DNA of 64,000 nt, taken from contig NC_064444.1 in assembly GCF_023343835.1 (NCBI RefSeq), forward strand, positions 12,079,719 through 12,143,718, in the 5' to 3' direction. The notes under the pieces are model-generated. The model saw only the letters and a program-made list of their open reading frames with translations, ran no database searches and had not been told where the DNA came from. This document shows positions 41,660-55,235 of this stretch, piece after piece. Position numbers and translations under genes: made by a program. Origin of the DNA: Lagopus muta (taxonomy: Eukaryota > Chordata > Aves > Galliformes > Phasianidae). Position 1 is the first letter of the stretch, and every line of letters begins with the position of its first letter.

Positions 41660-43840
41660 AATGGGATCCATGTTTTTCCTTGTTTCCATAAAGGACACAA
41701 ATGCAAAAGGAAGCGATTTTACTTTTCCACCTTTGTACAAGCCTTGAGCTGGCATTTTAGCTCAGTTCACAGTAAAAGGAAAAATACCTTGATGTAGCAA
41801 ACAAGATTTAGTAGCAAAAGATTTAAGTTCTAACTGATGTTTCTACACAGCTAGAAGTAGGAAGCTACTTCTTATTACAGTTTACATTGTTTCTGGCATG
41901 CATGGAAGAATTCTATTTAGCTATTGGTTTGCTGTTACTATTCATGTTTTGTGTTTTGGAGATTTTACTTAAGCCTTAAAATGAAATGCAGGTTTTTAAG
42001 TTCTTTAACAGAACTTTAAGATATGCAGCTTCAGTTTTCTGGTAACACAGATATAAATCTAACACAAATAAACTGAATTATTTCCAGTCTTCTGTTGTGA
42101 TATAACTTGCTAGATAGGGTAATAGCTCAGATTTTCTCTGGTAGGAAAGCTTTTGACAACTTTTTCAAGTAAAAGATGACCACAATTGCTTAAGCTTTTC
42201 ATTAACTTGAGCATACTCCTGGCTTTTAGTCTGCTAGGAGTGATTTCACTGTTTTCACTGTGATACAACAGCAGGGAAGACTTGCATTTTCAAAACTTTA
42301 AGCATATTTTAAGCAATTTTAGCTTCTAACAGTTTTTTCTTCTGTCTTAAAAAAAAAAAAAAAAAAAAAAAGTGAGATAAGGGTCACAAGTTTCAATTAA
42401 GGAAAAAAAAGCACTTCCTAGGACAAGGAAGTCAAAGCTGGTCAAGAACATTAAGTTAAGCCTAACTGATGAATAATCTTATTTTCACTTGATAACCAGA
42501 GTATAGATATGCTTTTCTTTCCAATAATAGCATTAAGAATTGTATGAAACATTCTACATTTAGAAGTCAGTCATTATACTGCCCAATTACAACTAACTTT
42601 ATTTGAATTAACCTAAATTGATGAGAGCATCGCATCAGCTTGTTATCAGTGTTGATTCCTGAAGACAAGCTGGTATGACAAGCTGGTATTTCAAGATGAA
42701 TGATTTAACTTTTCCCTCATATACTACATTAATGCATATCCCATTGCAAGGCAGCACTGAAATCTGAATGTTTGACGACAGTATTCTACAATTTCCATAA
42801 AAATGCATTGTTGAATATAGCTTTGAAAACCAGTACAGTGCACAGCTGTGGATCTTGGAGGGGTTTAAGTCTGAATGTAGTGGTATCTATTACAGAATTA
42901 GCTCCTGTTGTTTAATCAGGCCTGCTCTAGTTGAAGGATCTCATGAATTTTAACTTAGAGTGTGTGTGTGCGTGTGAAAGAGAGACTATTAACAGCTAGG
43001 AAAGTGTCTCTGGGCCCTGACACGGGCCAAACTCACAAGCTGTGCACTTCTTCAGTGATGCAGGCCTTCTTAATCAATTGATACGTTTATCCCAAGGGGT
43101 GAAGCACCGAAGACTCAATTACTCTGTAGTACTACCTCTGACCTACATATCACAATGCACCACTTATTACAAAGAACACGCAACTAATGCTTCTTTCACA
43201 TAGGACAAGCACATTGGCCTATTTAACGAGGCAGCAGCTGCAGTAAAGCAATAAAGTTTATTGCTAAACCAAACAAAATTACTGACAGTGGTATTATATT
43301 ACTTCCAAGTTTAGTACTGAAGTCAAGATTGTATAAGTTTTAAATTTATGTATGACTTTTACCACACTAAAACTCTGTAGAAAGAGGAGATGTGTAGAAT
43401 AAAGGCAATTCTGGAAATATGGTCAGATTCTACTGTCAGGAGCGTAAATTAAATTAATGACTAATAATCCATACTACATATAATGATCAAATCTACATCC
43501 TCCCCCCCCTTTCACTTCAATATGCTATCTAAGAAGTTACAGCGAATTCCTCCCCACTCCACCAAAAAACACAACTTTAACAATTTACTTTAGAGAGATA
43601 AATTTTAGAGTTAAAAAAATTTTAGCGTCTAAAGTTTAGAGGTAAATCTGAAGACCAGTATCTGAAAGCATTAGACAAGTACATTAATTATTAAACACTA
43701 CAGCTTAAGATGATGAACTTGGTGAAACACACCAGAAGGATCACTATGTAACTATGACTTCATGCAAAGCCAAAACCTGCAGTTTAAGTGAGAACAAACA
43801 AAGCTTCAATAGAGGACTTGCAACGGTATAAATCAATACT
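41660..43840. other. tail-to-tail intergenic region between CDCA9 and DNAJA2
   Basis: AT-rich DNA where the convergent genes end. It contains an A23 run (42349-42371) and a short TG/CG-repeat-like tract (about 42961-42976). No gene, RNA or transposon was recognised. Confidence 0.5.
42349..42371. repeat. poly(A) homopolymer (A23)
   Basis: Uninterrupted run of A in the CDCA9-DNAJA2 intergenic region; simple repeat, no target-site duplication recognised. Confidence 0.9.
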
Positions 43841-43860
43841 GAAGGAGCAGCCAAACAGTG

Positions 43861-45275
43861 TTTATTCTTGCTCCAGTTTAAAATCCACATTTCGCAATGT
43901 TCCAATGTCATCACCTACAAGTGCACTGAAAGCTCTGGAGCACCTCTCTCCCACCTCACTCTGATAAGAATTCAACAATTACCTGACAAGCTTTTAAAGT
44001 CACTCTTGAAATTTGTAAAGAAAAATAAGAGTGTATTTCAACTTCTACTCAATGGGGAAGAGGAACTACACTATAGCAAACTGGTGAACAGCAACTCATG
44101 CACAGTTCTCCAACTCCGTAACAAAATAAGACAGCTGTACCTGATAATTATTTAAGGTCTCTTTTTTAAAACCAATTAAATGCATATAAAAAGGAATAGG
44201 CCTGGGAAAATTAAGCATCTTAATAGCTAGAAAAATTTTAAACTACTGAAAAGCTGATAAAATTGACAACATTTAGTATGTTTTGAGGTAAAAAATATTT
44301 GTCAAGTACAACACTAATCTCCATCTCTTTACAAACCGTGTTAACACCACTACAGATTGCCAGGCATGTTTTTTTGTTTGTTTGTTTTAAAGACATGGAT
44401 TTAATTTAGCACAGGATTTAATCATCTTCATTTCAAATGTTTGTAACTTCTTGATGGCAGTCTGAGATCTTTGTACTTTCTCTATAGAAAGGGGACATGG
44501 CTGTGGCCTTCCCCTACCCAAATAGTTGTATTGCTGCTCAAGAAAAATATTTATACACACAGTACTTAAACTGCAAGCTGGTTTTAAAGCAGCTTCAGCC
44601 TCTCTATGTTTTCAAGCACCTACCTCTCTATAGTCAGTTGGTACACATGGTCAGAACCACTGCAAAAGTAAAAGTTACACGGCAAGAAGAAATATATTAT
44701 ACACCAACTGCTTTTATTTATTTCAGAAACCGTTCACAAGATGGTAGAAAAAACTTACAACCACTTCTAATTTAGTCTTCCATTGTTCCCAGTCAGCTCT
44801 AAACCCATTATGTGCAAAGCCCATTTACCATGCATCTAGATGACAGATACAGGCTATGAAATTCTTTATTCTACTTGTAGCAGCTTATGCAGGTGCAGCC
44901 AAATACCAAGCCTCAGGACAAATTGTACACAAACTTTACAATGTAGAATTTGAATTTAAAATATGAAACTTAAAATCTACACAAAACTGGTAAAAATCAA
45001 GCACAGATACGAGGACAAACTTAAAACCCATGTGAAAAGGAGTCTCGTCTTCCTTTCAAGTGCTTTATTCTGCTACACAGTCAAAATGAAGATGTAAGCT
45101 TTGTGGTTAGTTTAAATTACACTCTGTAGATACTATAGACCAATTTAAAAGTTACACATACAGCAATAGATGTCCATTGGTTCATCTGGATTACTTATAC
45201 AATCCAGTTGGATTGTTGAAAACAAGTCAGGCAAAATTTCAAAGAAAATCCTTGTGCAACTTTTTAGACAAATGT
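43861..45275 (-). other. DNAJA2: DNAJA2 3' UTR
   Basis: Minus-strand sequence downstream of the DNAJA2 stop. AATAAA on minus occurs at 45069-45064, 44870-44865 and 43866-43861. The last gives a 3' UTR of about 1.4 kb, near my recollection of the human length. The choice of signal is inference. Confidence 0.5.
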
Positions 45276-45464
45276 TTACTGATGGGCACACTGTACCCCA
45301 GGTCCATGATGGCTGCTTTCTTCATCAGAACTATCATTATAAGCTTCACGTCTCTGGCCACCACCTGAACCACGAGTGGTATCAAATTCCTGAAGATCTA
45401 CCTCTTCTGCATCACCAATTACATTAGGAAATTCTGGTCTAGCAGGCAGAAGATCTTCAAGTTC
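45276..45464 (-). CDS. DNAJA2: DNAJA2 coding exon 9 (terminal)
   Basis: Codons 350-411 and TAA (45278-45276), acceptor TTTGGGGCAG. It encodes the acidic tail with [14 protein letters not shown] and the prenylation box CAHQ. Confidence 0.96.
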   Translation of the reverse strand, partial: ELEDLLPARPEFPNVIGDAEEVDLQEFDTTRGSGGGQRREAYNDSSDEESSHHGPGVQCAHQ

Positions 45465-46688
45465 CTGCCCCAAAGAAAGAAGCGCATTCAGTACCACATC
45501 TCCAACTTCTAAATAAAGTCATGACTTCCCCACAGCATCAAGACTCCTTGGAGCAAGTTTGGTTTGGAAGCCTAAACTAGTGTAAGCTCTGAAGTGCATA
45601 ACTCATTTAAGAGTAACCAAAGTATCTGCAATAACTGGAAAACAAATTAAAAAAAAAAGAAAAAGCTCCACACATTATCAACCAGTGTCCAATCAGTAAT
45701 TACAGTTGCACTCTCAAGACTTATCACATGGTCATAGATTCTTCTTTCTCTTCTCATCTACCCAAAAATCAACACCGCTTTTAAAAACAGGTTCCAGAAA
45801 CCTAAATCTCAATTCATATTTCAAGTAATATGCTATGAACAGTATTAATAGAACAATTTATTAACATTTACAGATTACAAAGCAAGCACAGGGGGCTAAT
45901 GCACAAGCACCTTGCATGCACTGTCCAATAAAACTACCAAATTTATGCTCGAAAGACTACTTACTGAAAGCTTCTCTGGGCTAATCCAGTTATTTTCAGG
46001 AAACTGAACGTCAAATTTAATGTAAAGATCCCCCTTCTCAAAAGGATTGCGATACTGTGGCATTCCTTCACCTCTGACTACACGGACACAACCTGTAAGG
46101 GTAAGAAACCAATCTGCAGAATGCTGCTTCAGAAACAGTCCTGCCCCACCCAATTCTCCAGTCTGGGCTCAGGTAAAAGCAAAACAAGAATGGAATTAGA
46201 TATTCAAGAACAACAAAAGCACAGTCAAAGGAGTCCTTATCTCCTCACACTTACCTGGTTCAATTACTTTTCCAGGAGGATATTTAACCACAATTTGACG
46301 CCCATCAAGGTGCTTAAATGTGAACTGGAATCCACACAGTGCTTCAACAAGTCCTATCTTGTGCGTCATATGCAAATCATTCCCATCCCTTTGGAACACC
46401 TGAAAACAGAAAACTGGAGGTATCTTTTCTAGCACTACAATCATATCCTCACAAGACTGATTATTTAGAGTTTACTGTTGTTCCTAAAACTACAAGACAT
46501 TACTTAACACACTGTGGAAGCGTGCACCTTACAAACACCTCACGACATCCTAAGACAAAAGGTTCAAATTACATAAAAAGGCAGCCCGTAAAGCAGCAGT
46601 ACTCCTTTACCCCAAGACCTTTTACAAAAATTAGGCTATAAACAAAAAATTCAGGATTGTTTGACACTGCTTCCCCTACACCATGGTA

Positions 46689-46723
<35 letters not shown>

Positions 46724-49700
46724 AACCAAAAAACCCACCACATTTTCATTTCTCAACATTTATTGTAGTGGCTGATATCTCCATCAGCTAGCTACCTATG
46801 GAGCACAGGGTTCTGATCAATTAGTCCACAGCTATCTTAAGAGATCTTTAAGCCACACCACTTTGGATTTTTAATGGGAATACACGAGTTTGTCCACCAG
46901 TAGGCTGCCAAAAGCATTACCTCCTCCACCTCCTTTCCCACCTCAAGGGAGATTTTAAGAACACAAAAAGCTTGACTGAATATCAGTCTAGTTCTACTCA
47001 CTAGGACACAAGGTTTCAGTATTTTTCAGAATAGTTAATGCTGTAAAACCAAATACAGCTCATTAGAAGACTAAGATAGAAATGGAATCTACCATATGAA
47101 CTTTCATGGTTTTATGCACATCTGTTTTGTACGTGTACAGTGTTCTCATTACCAAAAACAACGAACCAAGTAACTGTGATGCTGTGTTTCACCCAGTATT
47201 ATAGAAGAATGCATAAACTACACATAGGTCTCAATAGAATAGCTGTCCACAGCACTGAAAAGCTTACGAATTTTCAAATAGTTAAAGCTGATAATAACTT
47301 AGAAATTTGTACCTCAGTTCTTTGAGGCAACAGAATGCTTTTTTTAGTCCATTTAATGATTTCCTCCTTCAGAGTAAATCACAAAGTTTATCTTATCCCT
47401 TCATAGTAATAACTGGGCTTTTTCAAACAAAACATTAAAAAAGTCATCCCAACTTTCCCTTAGCAGAGGTCTAGGACAGAAAAAGGTCATTTGCAATGTT
47501 TAATTCAGAAGTGCAATATGTACACACTAGAATACAATAAGAATTAACCAAGCTAGTATAAAGCAATCTTGTTTCCTAGTGCTTGGTTAAATGATGTAGT
47601 TATACTATCAGCATTCTGTGTTAAATTTCCAGAGCCTGACAATAGTGGACACAGAAAGCACCATCTCTGCAGCCTAGTAGGAGTTTCCTGTGATGTCACA
47701 AGACATTAATAAAATCAACACTTTGCACTGTTTGTGCCACAAGCAATGTAGATTGAAGTTAATGTCTTGAACAGCTCTGCACAGTGACTAAATCTAGCAA
47801 AGTCATTGTGAGCTTACTTGAGAAGATTAATGTTCACTAGCATGAAGAAACACCAAAATCCACATGTCCTCTGGTCCTCACTTGCAAATAAAAGCTCACA
47901 AATAAAGCCATATTACCTGCTATAGAATTACTAAAGGCTATTCATCATCTCTTCCAGACATGCAATTACATGAATACAGCCATTTACATCACTTAAATAT
48001 TAAAAGATTGTATCAAATGGCATTTAAAATATAAACTTAAAGGTATTACCTCATTCTCCTTTTCTTGGAGTAACAGGACAATATCACCTGGTTCCACACC
48101 TGGAGCCTGATCTGCTTCTCCACTGAATGTAATTCTTTGCCCATGTTTCATGCCTTTGTCTACATGGACTTCAAGTATTTTTACCTCTTTGATCACCTTT
48201 TTCCCTTCACATTTTTTACAGCGGTCTTTTTCATTAATTACTTCACCTGAAGACACAAGTTCAGAGATTAACACATAATTGTACACAATTCTGAAAGGGA
48301 AAGAAAGCTATTTTAAAGTAAGTTGAACAACATACGCAACAGAACTAGTTATTTAGGTGTTGCTTTACACGTCCATCACAAGAAGAAAACCAGACTCTAC
48401 TTACTGTACTTGGGAAAAGGGAAAGAAAGAACAAAAAGGGAACACAAAGATATATATAAAAGCTTCCAAGCAATCTTATCACAAATCTTCAAAAGATTTT
48501 GGACACAGAAGGCAAAACAAAAGGTGAGGTTTGCAGCTTGCATTGTTCCTTAGGTCCAAACTCAACTCCAGTATCCTTACCATTCAACTTCTCTTTAAAA
48601 TAAAACAAACTACTTTAAAATTCTTCGTTATGTTGCAGGATAATCACTGTAAAGGAGGGAGTGGCAGCATCCACTCTTCCTTAAAAGTCACAATACCAAT
48701 TTCAAACTACTTCACTGAATTTGAGAAGCTTAGTTCTGTTCTATTAACAACAGTGAAAGCTGCTAACAGCCCCATTCTGCAGCATTCTACTGCAGCCCTT
48801 AAGTACTACATAAATGCAGTCAGTAAAACTAGAGAGAGCCTCACATACCAAGACAGCTGATCAAATCAGCTTCATACAAGAGCAATAAATGGTGTCCCAC
48901 AGAAATTATCTACAACTGCCTGGCACATAAGATTCCACTCCTATACTATCCTGACAGTGAATAGTTTTTCATACTGTTTGTCATCTTTAGCAATGCAAGT
49001 ACTTTTTCCAGCAAACTGAAGGGTAATTATACAGAGCAACTTAAATTCTCTGTCCTACCCAACTGAAACTATGTATTTGAATTGTGAAACAAGATGTTAA
49101 GAAACATCATTTGTAAAATATTTCAATGAAATACAGCTTTTTAATGTCAGGTACTGTCAAAAGCAAAGCTATCTACAAGGCTGCATTACTACTCTGCAAA
49201 CTGCAGAAGATTCAGAAAGGATTCACGTGTAGTACATATCATGTGATGATAAAACAACAAAGTCAGCAAAGGGTATCTTAGTATTTTTTTTCTTTTAAGT
49301 CCAACTTTAGGTTTTTAGTTTTAACCTAAACCTGTCCTTGGAGACTAAGACAGTAAAAAAAAAAAAAAGAACAAAACACCAACACCAAAAACTTCTAATC
49401 CCTCCTCCCCCCCAAAAAATATTGGTCTCTTCAATGGAAGAGTAATAGCAACAAGTAAAATCCACATCTAAGTCTTTAAGAAACAAAACCACCACCACGT
49501 AACACAAATTAAAAAAAGAACAAAACACCACAATTAATCCCTATTGTTAAGCTTCCAGGTCATCTTTCAGCATTCCAGAAGCCTTGCTTCTGCTCTAAGT
49601 AAAATGACTTCTCCATACTGGGTCCAGACACCTATCTGACAACATGACAACATAGAGGAAAAGCTTTCCTAGATGAGATGCAATTCACTATGAGAGAAGC

Positions 49701-50046
49701 TATGCAGCAGTTCTCCCAAACACACAAGATAAATATTTATATATTTTTATTACATATTTATAAGTGCAATGAGGAATATGAAAGAGCCAACCTACCTTCT
49801 CCATTGCAGTCAGAGCACACAGACTGCATCTGCTGAACCATTCCAGGAGCCAGCTGTCTGATCATGATACGTACACCTCTACCCCGACAAGCATTACATT
49901 TCTGAACAGCTCCAGCCTTCCCTCCTTGACTAGAATAGAAAGCACCAGTTGCATTAAAACCAAGCCTTTCAGAAATGAACAACAATATTTACAGCAGTAG
50001 GTTAACATGCCTGACTGCACTGCCAATGAGTCAGGTGTCCCTGCTG

Positions 50047-50086
<40 letters not shown>

Positions 50087-53000
50087 CCCCAAGTAGTTCA
50101 AATCCCATGAAATTACAAATAAACGATTTTGAGTCTGAGAGCAGACTCCAGTAAGTTAAATACTGATGAAGATCTGACATAGAAGATGCTTCACTGTATC
50201 ATACATCAACAAAGCAAGCAGAACCGAACTTACCCATTACATGCACTACAAAGGACATTCTTGCTAAGTTGTAGTTTAGTTGTCTTTCCATTATATAAAT
50301 CTTCTAAAGAGACTCTGCAAAATAAAGCATTTTCTCCTGTGTTATCATTTAACAATATTCTTTCTCCACATCATTAAAATACCTGCCTAGGACAAGTAAT
50401 AGAAAAACAGTTCTCCATAATGACTAAATCTGCTGTTAAAACAAGATTTTTTTTAAAAGCACCACTGTGCTTTTACAAGGAATCATTAAAAACTGTTCTA
50501 TACATATGAATACAGGTACAGCCCTGAACATCACTTAAGAGAAAAGCTACGATGTAATTGGTTAGTTGGGTTGCTCCACAGGAAGCAAGCTAACATAGCA
50601 CATTATGTTTCACTACACACTCACATTTGATCTTTTAGTTTTCTTTTTCAAAGAGGCTCTACCAAGCAAGTGAGAAGCCCTCCTCTCTCTAGATCATCTT
50701 GGAGGCCTTTATAGCATACATACATACATAAGAAGATTACTTACTACTGTACTGTACTTTCCCCTGGAAAACACAAGATACTGAGGGAGAGGAGGCAGAA
50801 AGAACAACACTAACAAGTCCCCAAGGCTATACAGTTCTTTACATTTGTTCATTTTTAGATGCCCTTGAATATACGAGCAAATTCTAATAACCTCTGTAAA
50901 GTGAGAGAAGCTTACGAACAGTGTTTCCCCAGGTTCACATTATTGGACAGAAGTTTCAACTTGAAGTATATTAAACTAGAAAAGGTTACCTAGCATTAGC
51001 ATTTACAAATAAAAACAAAACTAAAGCAATTAGTAATATTAGTTTTAACTGTAAGTGAAGAACAGTCAGACGTGCTATTCGAGCATGATGTTCAGTTTGG
51101 TTTTGTTTCTGAAGGTTTTTTTCTTTTTAAAGAATTTCCCATTAATTACATACTTTATACTTCCAGTCAGCTACGAATGCAAGTTAGCTAAAATCTTTCA
51201 GGAGCATTAATACCTAAAGAGTTCAGCTATTACACAATACTTGTTTATTTAATGCAATTTCAGATTAGAACTTCCAAACATAACTGAGAAGCAACACCAA
51301 GAAAATGACGTTAAGTAAGGCTTAGTTACAGGCTAGTATTGAGACAAATCAAAGTATCAGATAACCTACATGATTAACCATTTATTGAAAACCAGCTAAC
51401 TGCCTTCTGGACTATACGTGACACAGAGGTCTGAAAAGGAGGTGCAGACTGCATAATCTCACCTGGGGAGCACAACAAACATATAAACTAGCAGCAGAGA
51501 AGAGTACAGATAAGTTGAAAATTTACATTAATTTCAGCATTATGATACTTACTTGAGAGGATGCATCATATCTTCTCCTCTTCTTCTACCATTACGACTT
51601 CTACTCTGACCACCCATGAAGTTGAACAATCCACCACCAAAGATGTGGGAGAAAATATCGTCCATTCCACTGCTTCCACCACTACCTTCTCGAAGGCCCT
51701 GTTCTCCATATCTATCATATAACTCACGTTTCTCTGGATTTGACAATACTTCATAGGCAAAGCTTATTTCTTTGAACTAGAAGGAGGAAAGAATCACATC
51801 AGTGCACAATAATCTTTAACTAAGGGAGAATTTTGCTACAGTTCCCTGTCCAGCATGAAAACCTGATGAGGATGGTACACAACACAAACCTTCTCCACCC
51901 TCATCCTAGTAAGACAGGAAAGCAGATTGAGGCATCGTTGTGTTACATCTTGCCTTCCCATCAAACACGACATTTTATTGCAGGTATCCACTGACTTGCT
52001 TTTTGGGTCTAGCACAAGACAGTCTTACTAACAGGTACAAAACCACACATTACTGCAGTAGCCAGCAGGCAAAAACAAGTTACGCACACGATATCGACTG
52101 TCAGACTTGTCAGGTGCTTTAGAAGTTGCTCAGTTGTTCTCCTATTTTAAAATGCATTTTAACATATCAGTCCACAAAACAAAGCTTATCTTCACATAGT
52201 CATCCCTGTTCACTTCTAAGCAATCTTGAGAACTTCTGATAGGGATAATCAACTGAGTCAACTTAATTAACATTTTTAAAATTACTATTAGTACATCTGA
52301 TCCAAACTTCTCATATATGTGGTGTGTTTTACGCTGCAATTTCAAGTCCCTCCAAAAGTACTTTTTCCCCACATCTTCACATATTTTACTTTCCATGAAA
52401 TATGGGCCCAGAAAACAGATTATTCATGTTTTTCAAATACATATGTAGCTAGATGTCAGTGTCAGCTGACACTGGCAGATGAAGAGGCAATTCTTTTAGC
52501 ACTGCCTTCTCAACCAATTTGACTTAACTGCTGCATTCTGTCACTAAGTTTGCCCTGAGATTGGAAATCAGTAGAGAAGGCATTATTCCCTCTCATGGTT
52601 CTTACTGTTTTTGAACCATCTGTAACACCAAGCCCCCAACACTTTTTTCAGGTCTTTAGATGCTATTGAAACAGCAAACTTCAGGAGTTTAAATGAAAAA
52701 AAAAATATAAAAACAAAACAAGTCTTACTTTGTCACCTGCATTTGGATTCTTATCAGGATGGTATTCCTTGGCCAGCTTTCTATAAGCCTAGTTGAAAGA
52801 GATACAAAATTAGTTCCAATTTTGAGTCATCTGTACTTTTTTGAGAGACTCAAGTAGCCTTCCAAGGAGAAAGAAAAACCTGATAAAATGAGAAAACAAA
52901 TGTTTGATATCAGTCACGTATCAATGGGGTATATAATTCTGATTTTACTATGTCTCCTCAATCACAGCAAGACATTAAGAACAAAATGGCTGCCTCAGCT

Positions 53001-55235
53001 TTTCATCCGATTTTATCAGTCACTAATCCAAGAAAAATCATTTAATTTTTTTTTCTTACCTCCCAATAATGAAACATTCAATCTCATACTGAACTAAGTA
53101 TGAGTTACATGAGCAGAATTTACACCATCTCTACTTCGTTGTTAAAAACAGCAGACAGAATGGCTGCAAAGATTTTTAAATATGCTTTTTTGACCAGTGC
53201 TTCAGTTCTTAAGACCATGACCTTTTCTTTAGCAGTACTCCATCATTTTGTTCCTAGCTTAGAGGATCAAAGCCAGTAACAAGACTTCTTCTACAATTTG
53301 GGTATTTCTCGCATCTTCTCCCTGACCCCACCTCATTGGTTCCCAATGTCTGCCCCATGATTGTTAATAGAAATGACTCAAAATGACATTTGAGTAGAGC
53401 TGAGCATCTAAATTCTCCCTTTGGAACTACAGCTGTAGAAGAGCTTTATACCTGGTAAAATTCCTTTATTTTAAGTTACATGTCTTTACTGATTATCTTG
53501 AAGTATGCTGTGCTTAAAAAAAAGTTAATAAAACAAAGCAGAACATCGACATAAGAAGCAAAATGTTCTACAATACACTAAGAGTAAAGAGCAAAAGTCA
53601 TAGGTCTCATAGTACAAATTACCCATCAATAACAAGGCTTAACCTTTCACAAACTTGAACTGTAATAAAAACATCTTTTCCTTGTATTTTAAGCACTAAA
53701 ATAATTGAAAAATTCAACTGAAAATCTACATATCATATCAGCTAAAAAGGATTTTGTGTAGTGACTGTTAAAGGGAAGAGTTCATGTCTTCGCTTATAGC
53801 AGCACAGCATTTTAGAGCAATCCTTAAGATCATTCATGGCCCCAGAGCAAGCAACCTCTTTTTAATTAATGAGAAACAGATCCAGAATCAAGGCTACATG
53901 GACACCTACCATAGCTTTAATACAGGTTAAACTAATCATTGTTAAGGGCTGTTTTCCTCCTGATTCTCAGTAAAACCATTATCCATTTCTTTTTTTCTTT
54001 GCTCTGCTTTCATATCTGATATTAAAATATCAGATTAATGAAGCATCCACATGGCCTCTCAGTGAGGATAAGAGGGACAAACTGAGTGCTACAAGGCAGT
54101 TGGTACATTCCTTGACAAGTGCAACATATAGCAACGAATACAGAACAGCAGAGGTCATAGAGTAAAAGAGAGCTGCAAGTTCTTCAGTCGTATAGGCGAG
54201 AAAACACCTTTAAGAGACTTTGATAAGGAAAAAATAGTGCCTGACCGTGTTTGCCAGCCTCCTACCACCTTTCACTAACACTATTTCGACATTGCCACTG
54301 CCTATCCCTGCACAAATTAAGCTACCTTGTGCATGCTGGGTAACGCGGCTGTTTGTGGCAGCACCACCCATCAGCGGAAGCAGGTCACTGCTAGTAAACT
54401 TGCTTGTTAATTTTCCTTCCTCCCGCATAAACGGGGGTAAATTTTTTGGGGGGGGAAAACAGAAAAGCGGTTCATACCCTACGTACTGAAATGCCTGCGG
54501 TACGTCGTTATACCGATGACCCGGCTCCAAGTTTTCTCCTTGCCTCTTTATCACCTCGCTTCGGTGCCCCCGGCCCGGACTCGAGCAAAGCGAAACCCCG
54601 CCGGGCCCACACGTGGGACAGACAATGGGGAGGCCGCAGCCCCGCTCCGCTTTGCGCCGCTCCCCCCCCCCCGAGGAGCCCCCGCCCGTCGGGCGCGCAG
54701 GGCGGCGGGAGGCGGAGGCCGCCCACGGCCATGGCGGGGATCTCAGACCGCCGTGCCGCACGGCAGGGCCCGGCTCCCCGGCGCTCCCGCCCCCCCGTGC
54801 CGCCCGGGGCCCGCCCGAGGCCTACCCGGCTCCGCCACCGCCCGCCCGCAGGCGAGGCTCCAACGGCCCCTCGGCGCGGCCCGCGCATTCCCGCCGGGCT
54901 GAGGTGACACCGGGCGCCTCTCTCTTCCCGCACGCGGGCTCAGGCCTCGCGGTGAGACCCGGCGCGGCCCCGCCGCCTCCAGCCGTGCCCCCCCCCCCTC
55001 GCAACCGCCCCATCCCGAGGCCCGCCCCCGGCCCGCTCGCCTCCCGCCGGCCCTCGCCCGCTGCCCCGCGAGGCCCCGTCCGGCGCCCGATCCACCCCCG
55101 CCCCGCAGCGCTACCGCCCGCCGTCCCCGGGCGCCGGCTGCCGCCCCTCCGCCGCACCTTCTTGAGCTCGTTGTCGGAGGCTCCGGGCGGCACGCCCAGG
55201 ATATCGTACAGCTTCGTGTCGGCCACGTTCGCCAT
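45276..55235 (-). CDS. DNAJA2: DNAJA2, type I (A) Hsp40 co-chaperone (nine coding exons)
   Basis: Cytosolic J-domain co-chaperone that stimulates Hsp70 ATPase and delivers unfolded clients. Coding exons on minus: 55235-55158, 52788-52729, 51776-51553, 50314-50234, 49929-49796, 48246-48050, 46399-46255, 46092-45965, 45464-45276. They sum to 1236 bases: 411 codons plus TAA (human 412). Domains: J domain 1 to about 70 with HPD at 36-38; Gly/Phe-rich segment about 76-100; four zinc motifs CSACNGQG (143-150), CNACRGRG (159-166), CSDCNGEG (186-193), CKKCEGKK (202-209); then the C-terminal client-binding and dimerisation domains. It ends CAHQ, a CaaX box with Cys408 for farnesylation. The sequence is nearly identical to human; one Ser is missing from the acidic DEESSSHH tract. 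The gene is convergent with CDCA9 and starts in a CpG island. No disruption is seen. Confidence 0.98.
45965..46092 (-). CDS. DNAJA2: DNAJA2 coding exon 8
   Basis: Completes Gly307, codons 308-349, acceptor CTTACCCTTACAG, donor TCA|GTAAGT. It encodes [19 protein letters not shown] and [12 protein letters not shown]. Confidence 0.96.
46255..46399 (-). CDS. DNAJA2: DNAJA2 coding exon 7
   Basis: Codons 259-306 plus one base, acceptor GTTTTCAG, donor CCAG|GTAAGT. It encodes [20 protein letters not shown] and [13 protein letters not shown]. Confidence 0.96.
46690..46722. repeat. poly(A) homopolymer (A33)
   Basis: Uninterrupted A run (T run in the sense of the host gene) in DNAJA2 intron 6; simple repeat. 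Confidence 0.9.
48050..48246 (-). CDS. DNAJA2: DNAJA2 coding exon 6
   Basis: Completes Gly193, codons 194-258, acceptor TTGTGTCTTCAG, donor GAG|GTAATA. It has the fourth zinc motif CKKCEGKK and the start of the second substrate-binding subdomain ([10 protein letters not shown]). Confidence 0.96.
49796..49929 (-). CDS. DNAJA2: DNAJA2 coding exon 5
   Basis: Completes Gly148, codons 149-192 plus one base, acceptor CTATTCTAG, donor GAAG|GTAGGT. It contains the zinc motifs CNACRGRG and CSDCNGEG. Confidence 0.96.
50051..50084. repeat. (AC)17 microsatellite
   Basis: Perfect AC dinucleotide repeat in DNAJA2 intron 4, about 120 bases upstream (in gene sense) of exon 5. Likely length-polymorphic. Confidence 0.95.
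50234..50314 (-). CDS. DNAJA2: DNAJA2 coding exon 4
   Basis: Completes Lys121, codons 122-147 plus two bases, acceptor TTATTTTGCAG, donor GG|GTAAGT. It contains the first zinc motif CSACNG. Confidence 0.96.
51553..51776 (-). CDS. DNAJA2: DNAJA2 coding exon 3
   Basis: Codons 47-120 plus two bases, acceptor CCTTCTAG, donor CTCAA|GTAAGT. It encodes the end of the J domain ([12 protein letters not shown]) and the Gly/Phe-rich linker, up to GEDMMHPL. Confidence 0.97.
52729..52788 (-). CDS. DNAJA2: DNAJA2 coding exon 2
   Basis: Codons 27-46, acceptor TTTCAACTAG, donor AAA|GTAAGA. It contains the Hsp70-activating HPD tripeptide in KEYHPDKNP. Confidence 0.97.

Larger units (their letters stand above)
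45475..55157 (-). other. DNAJA2: DNAJA2 introns
   Basis: AT-rich intron DNA between the listed exons. Recognised simple repeats are A33 (46690-46722), an A/C-rich run after it, and (AC)17 at 50051-50084. Intron 1 (52789-55157) has no recognisable element. No nested gene or small RNA could be supported. Confidence 0.6.

Noticed and set aside
46690-46722. A33 run as a retroposed mRNA tail
   Set aside because: No cDNA-like sequence or target duplication next to it; simple homopolymer.
50051-50084. Regularly repeated array resembling CRISPR-like spacing
   Set aside because: It is a plain AC dinucleotide microsatellite in a vertebrate intron.
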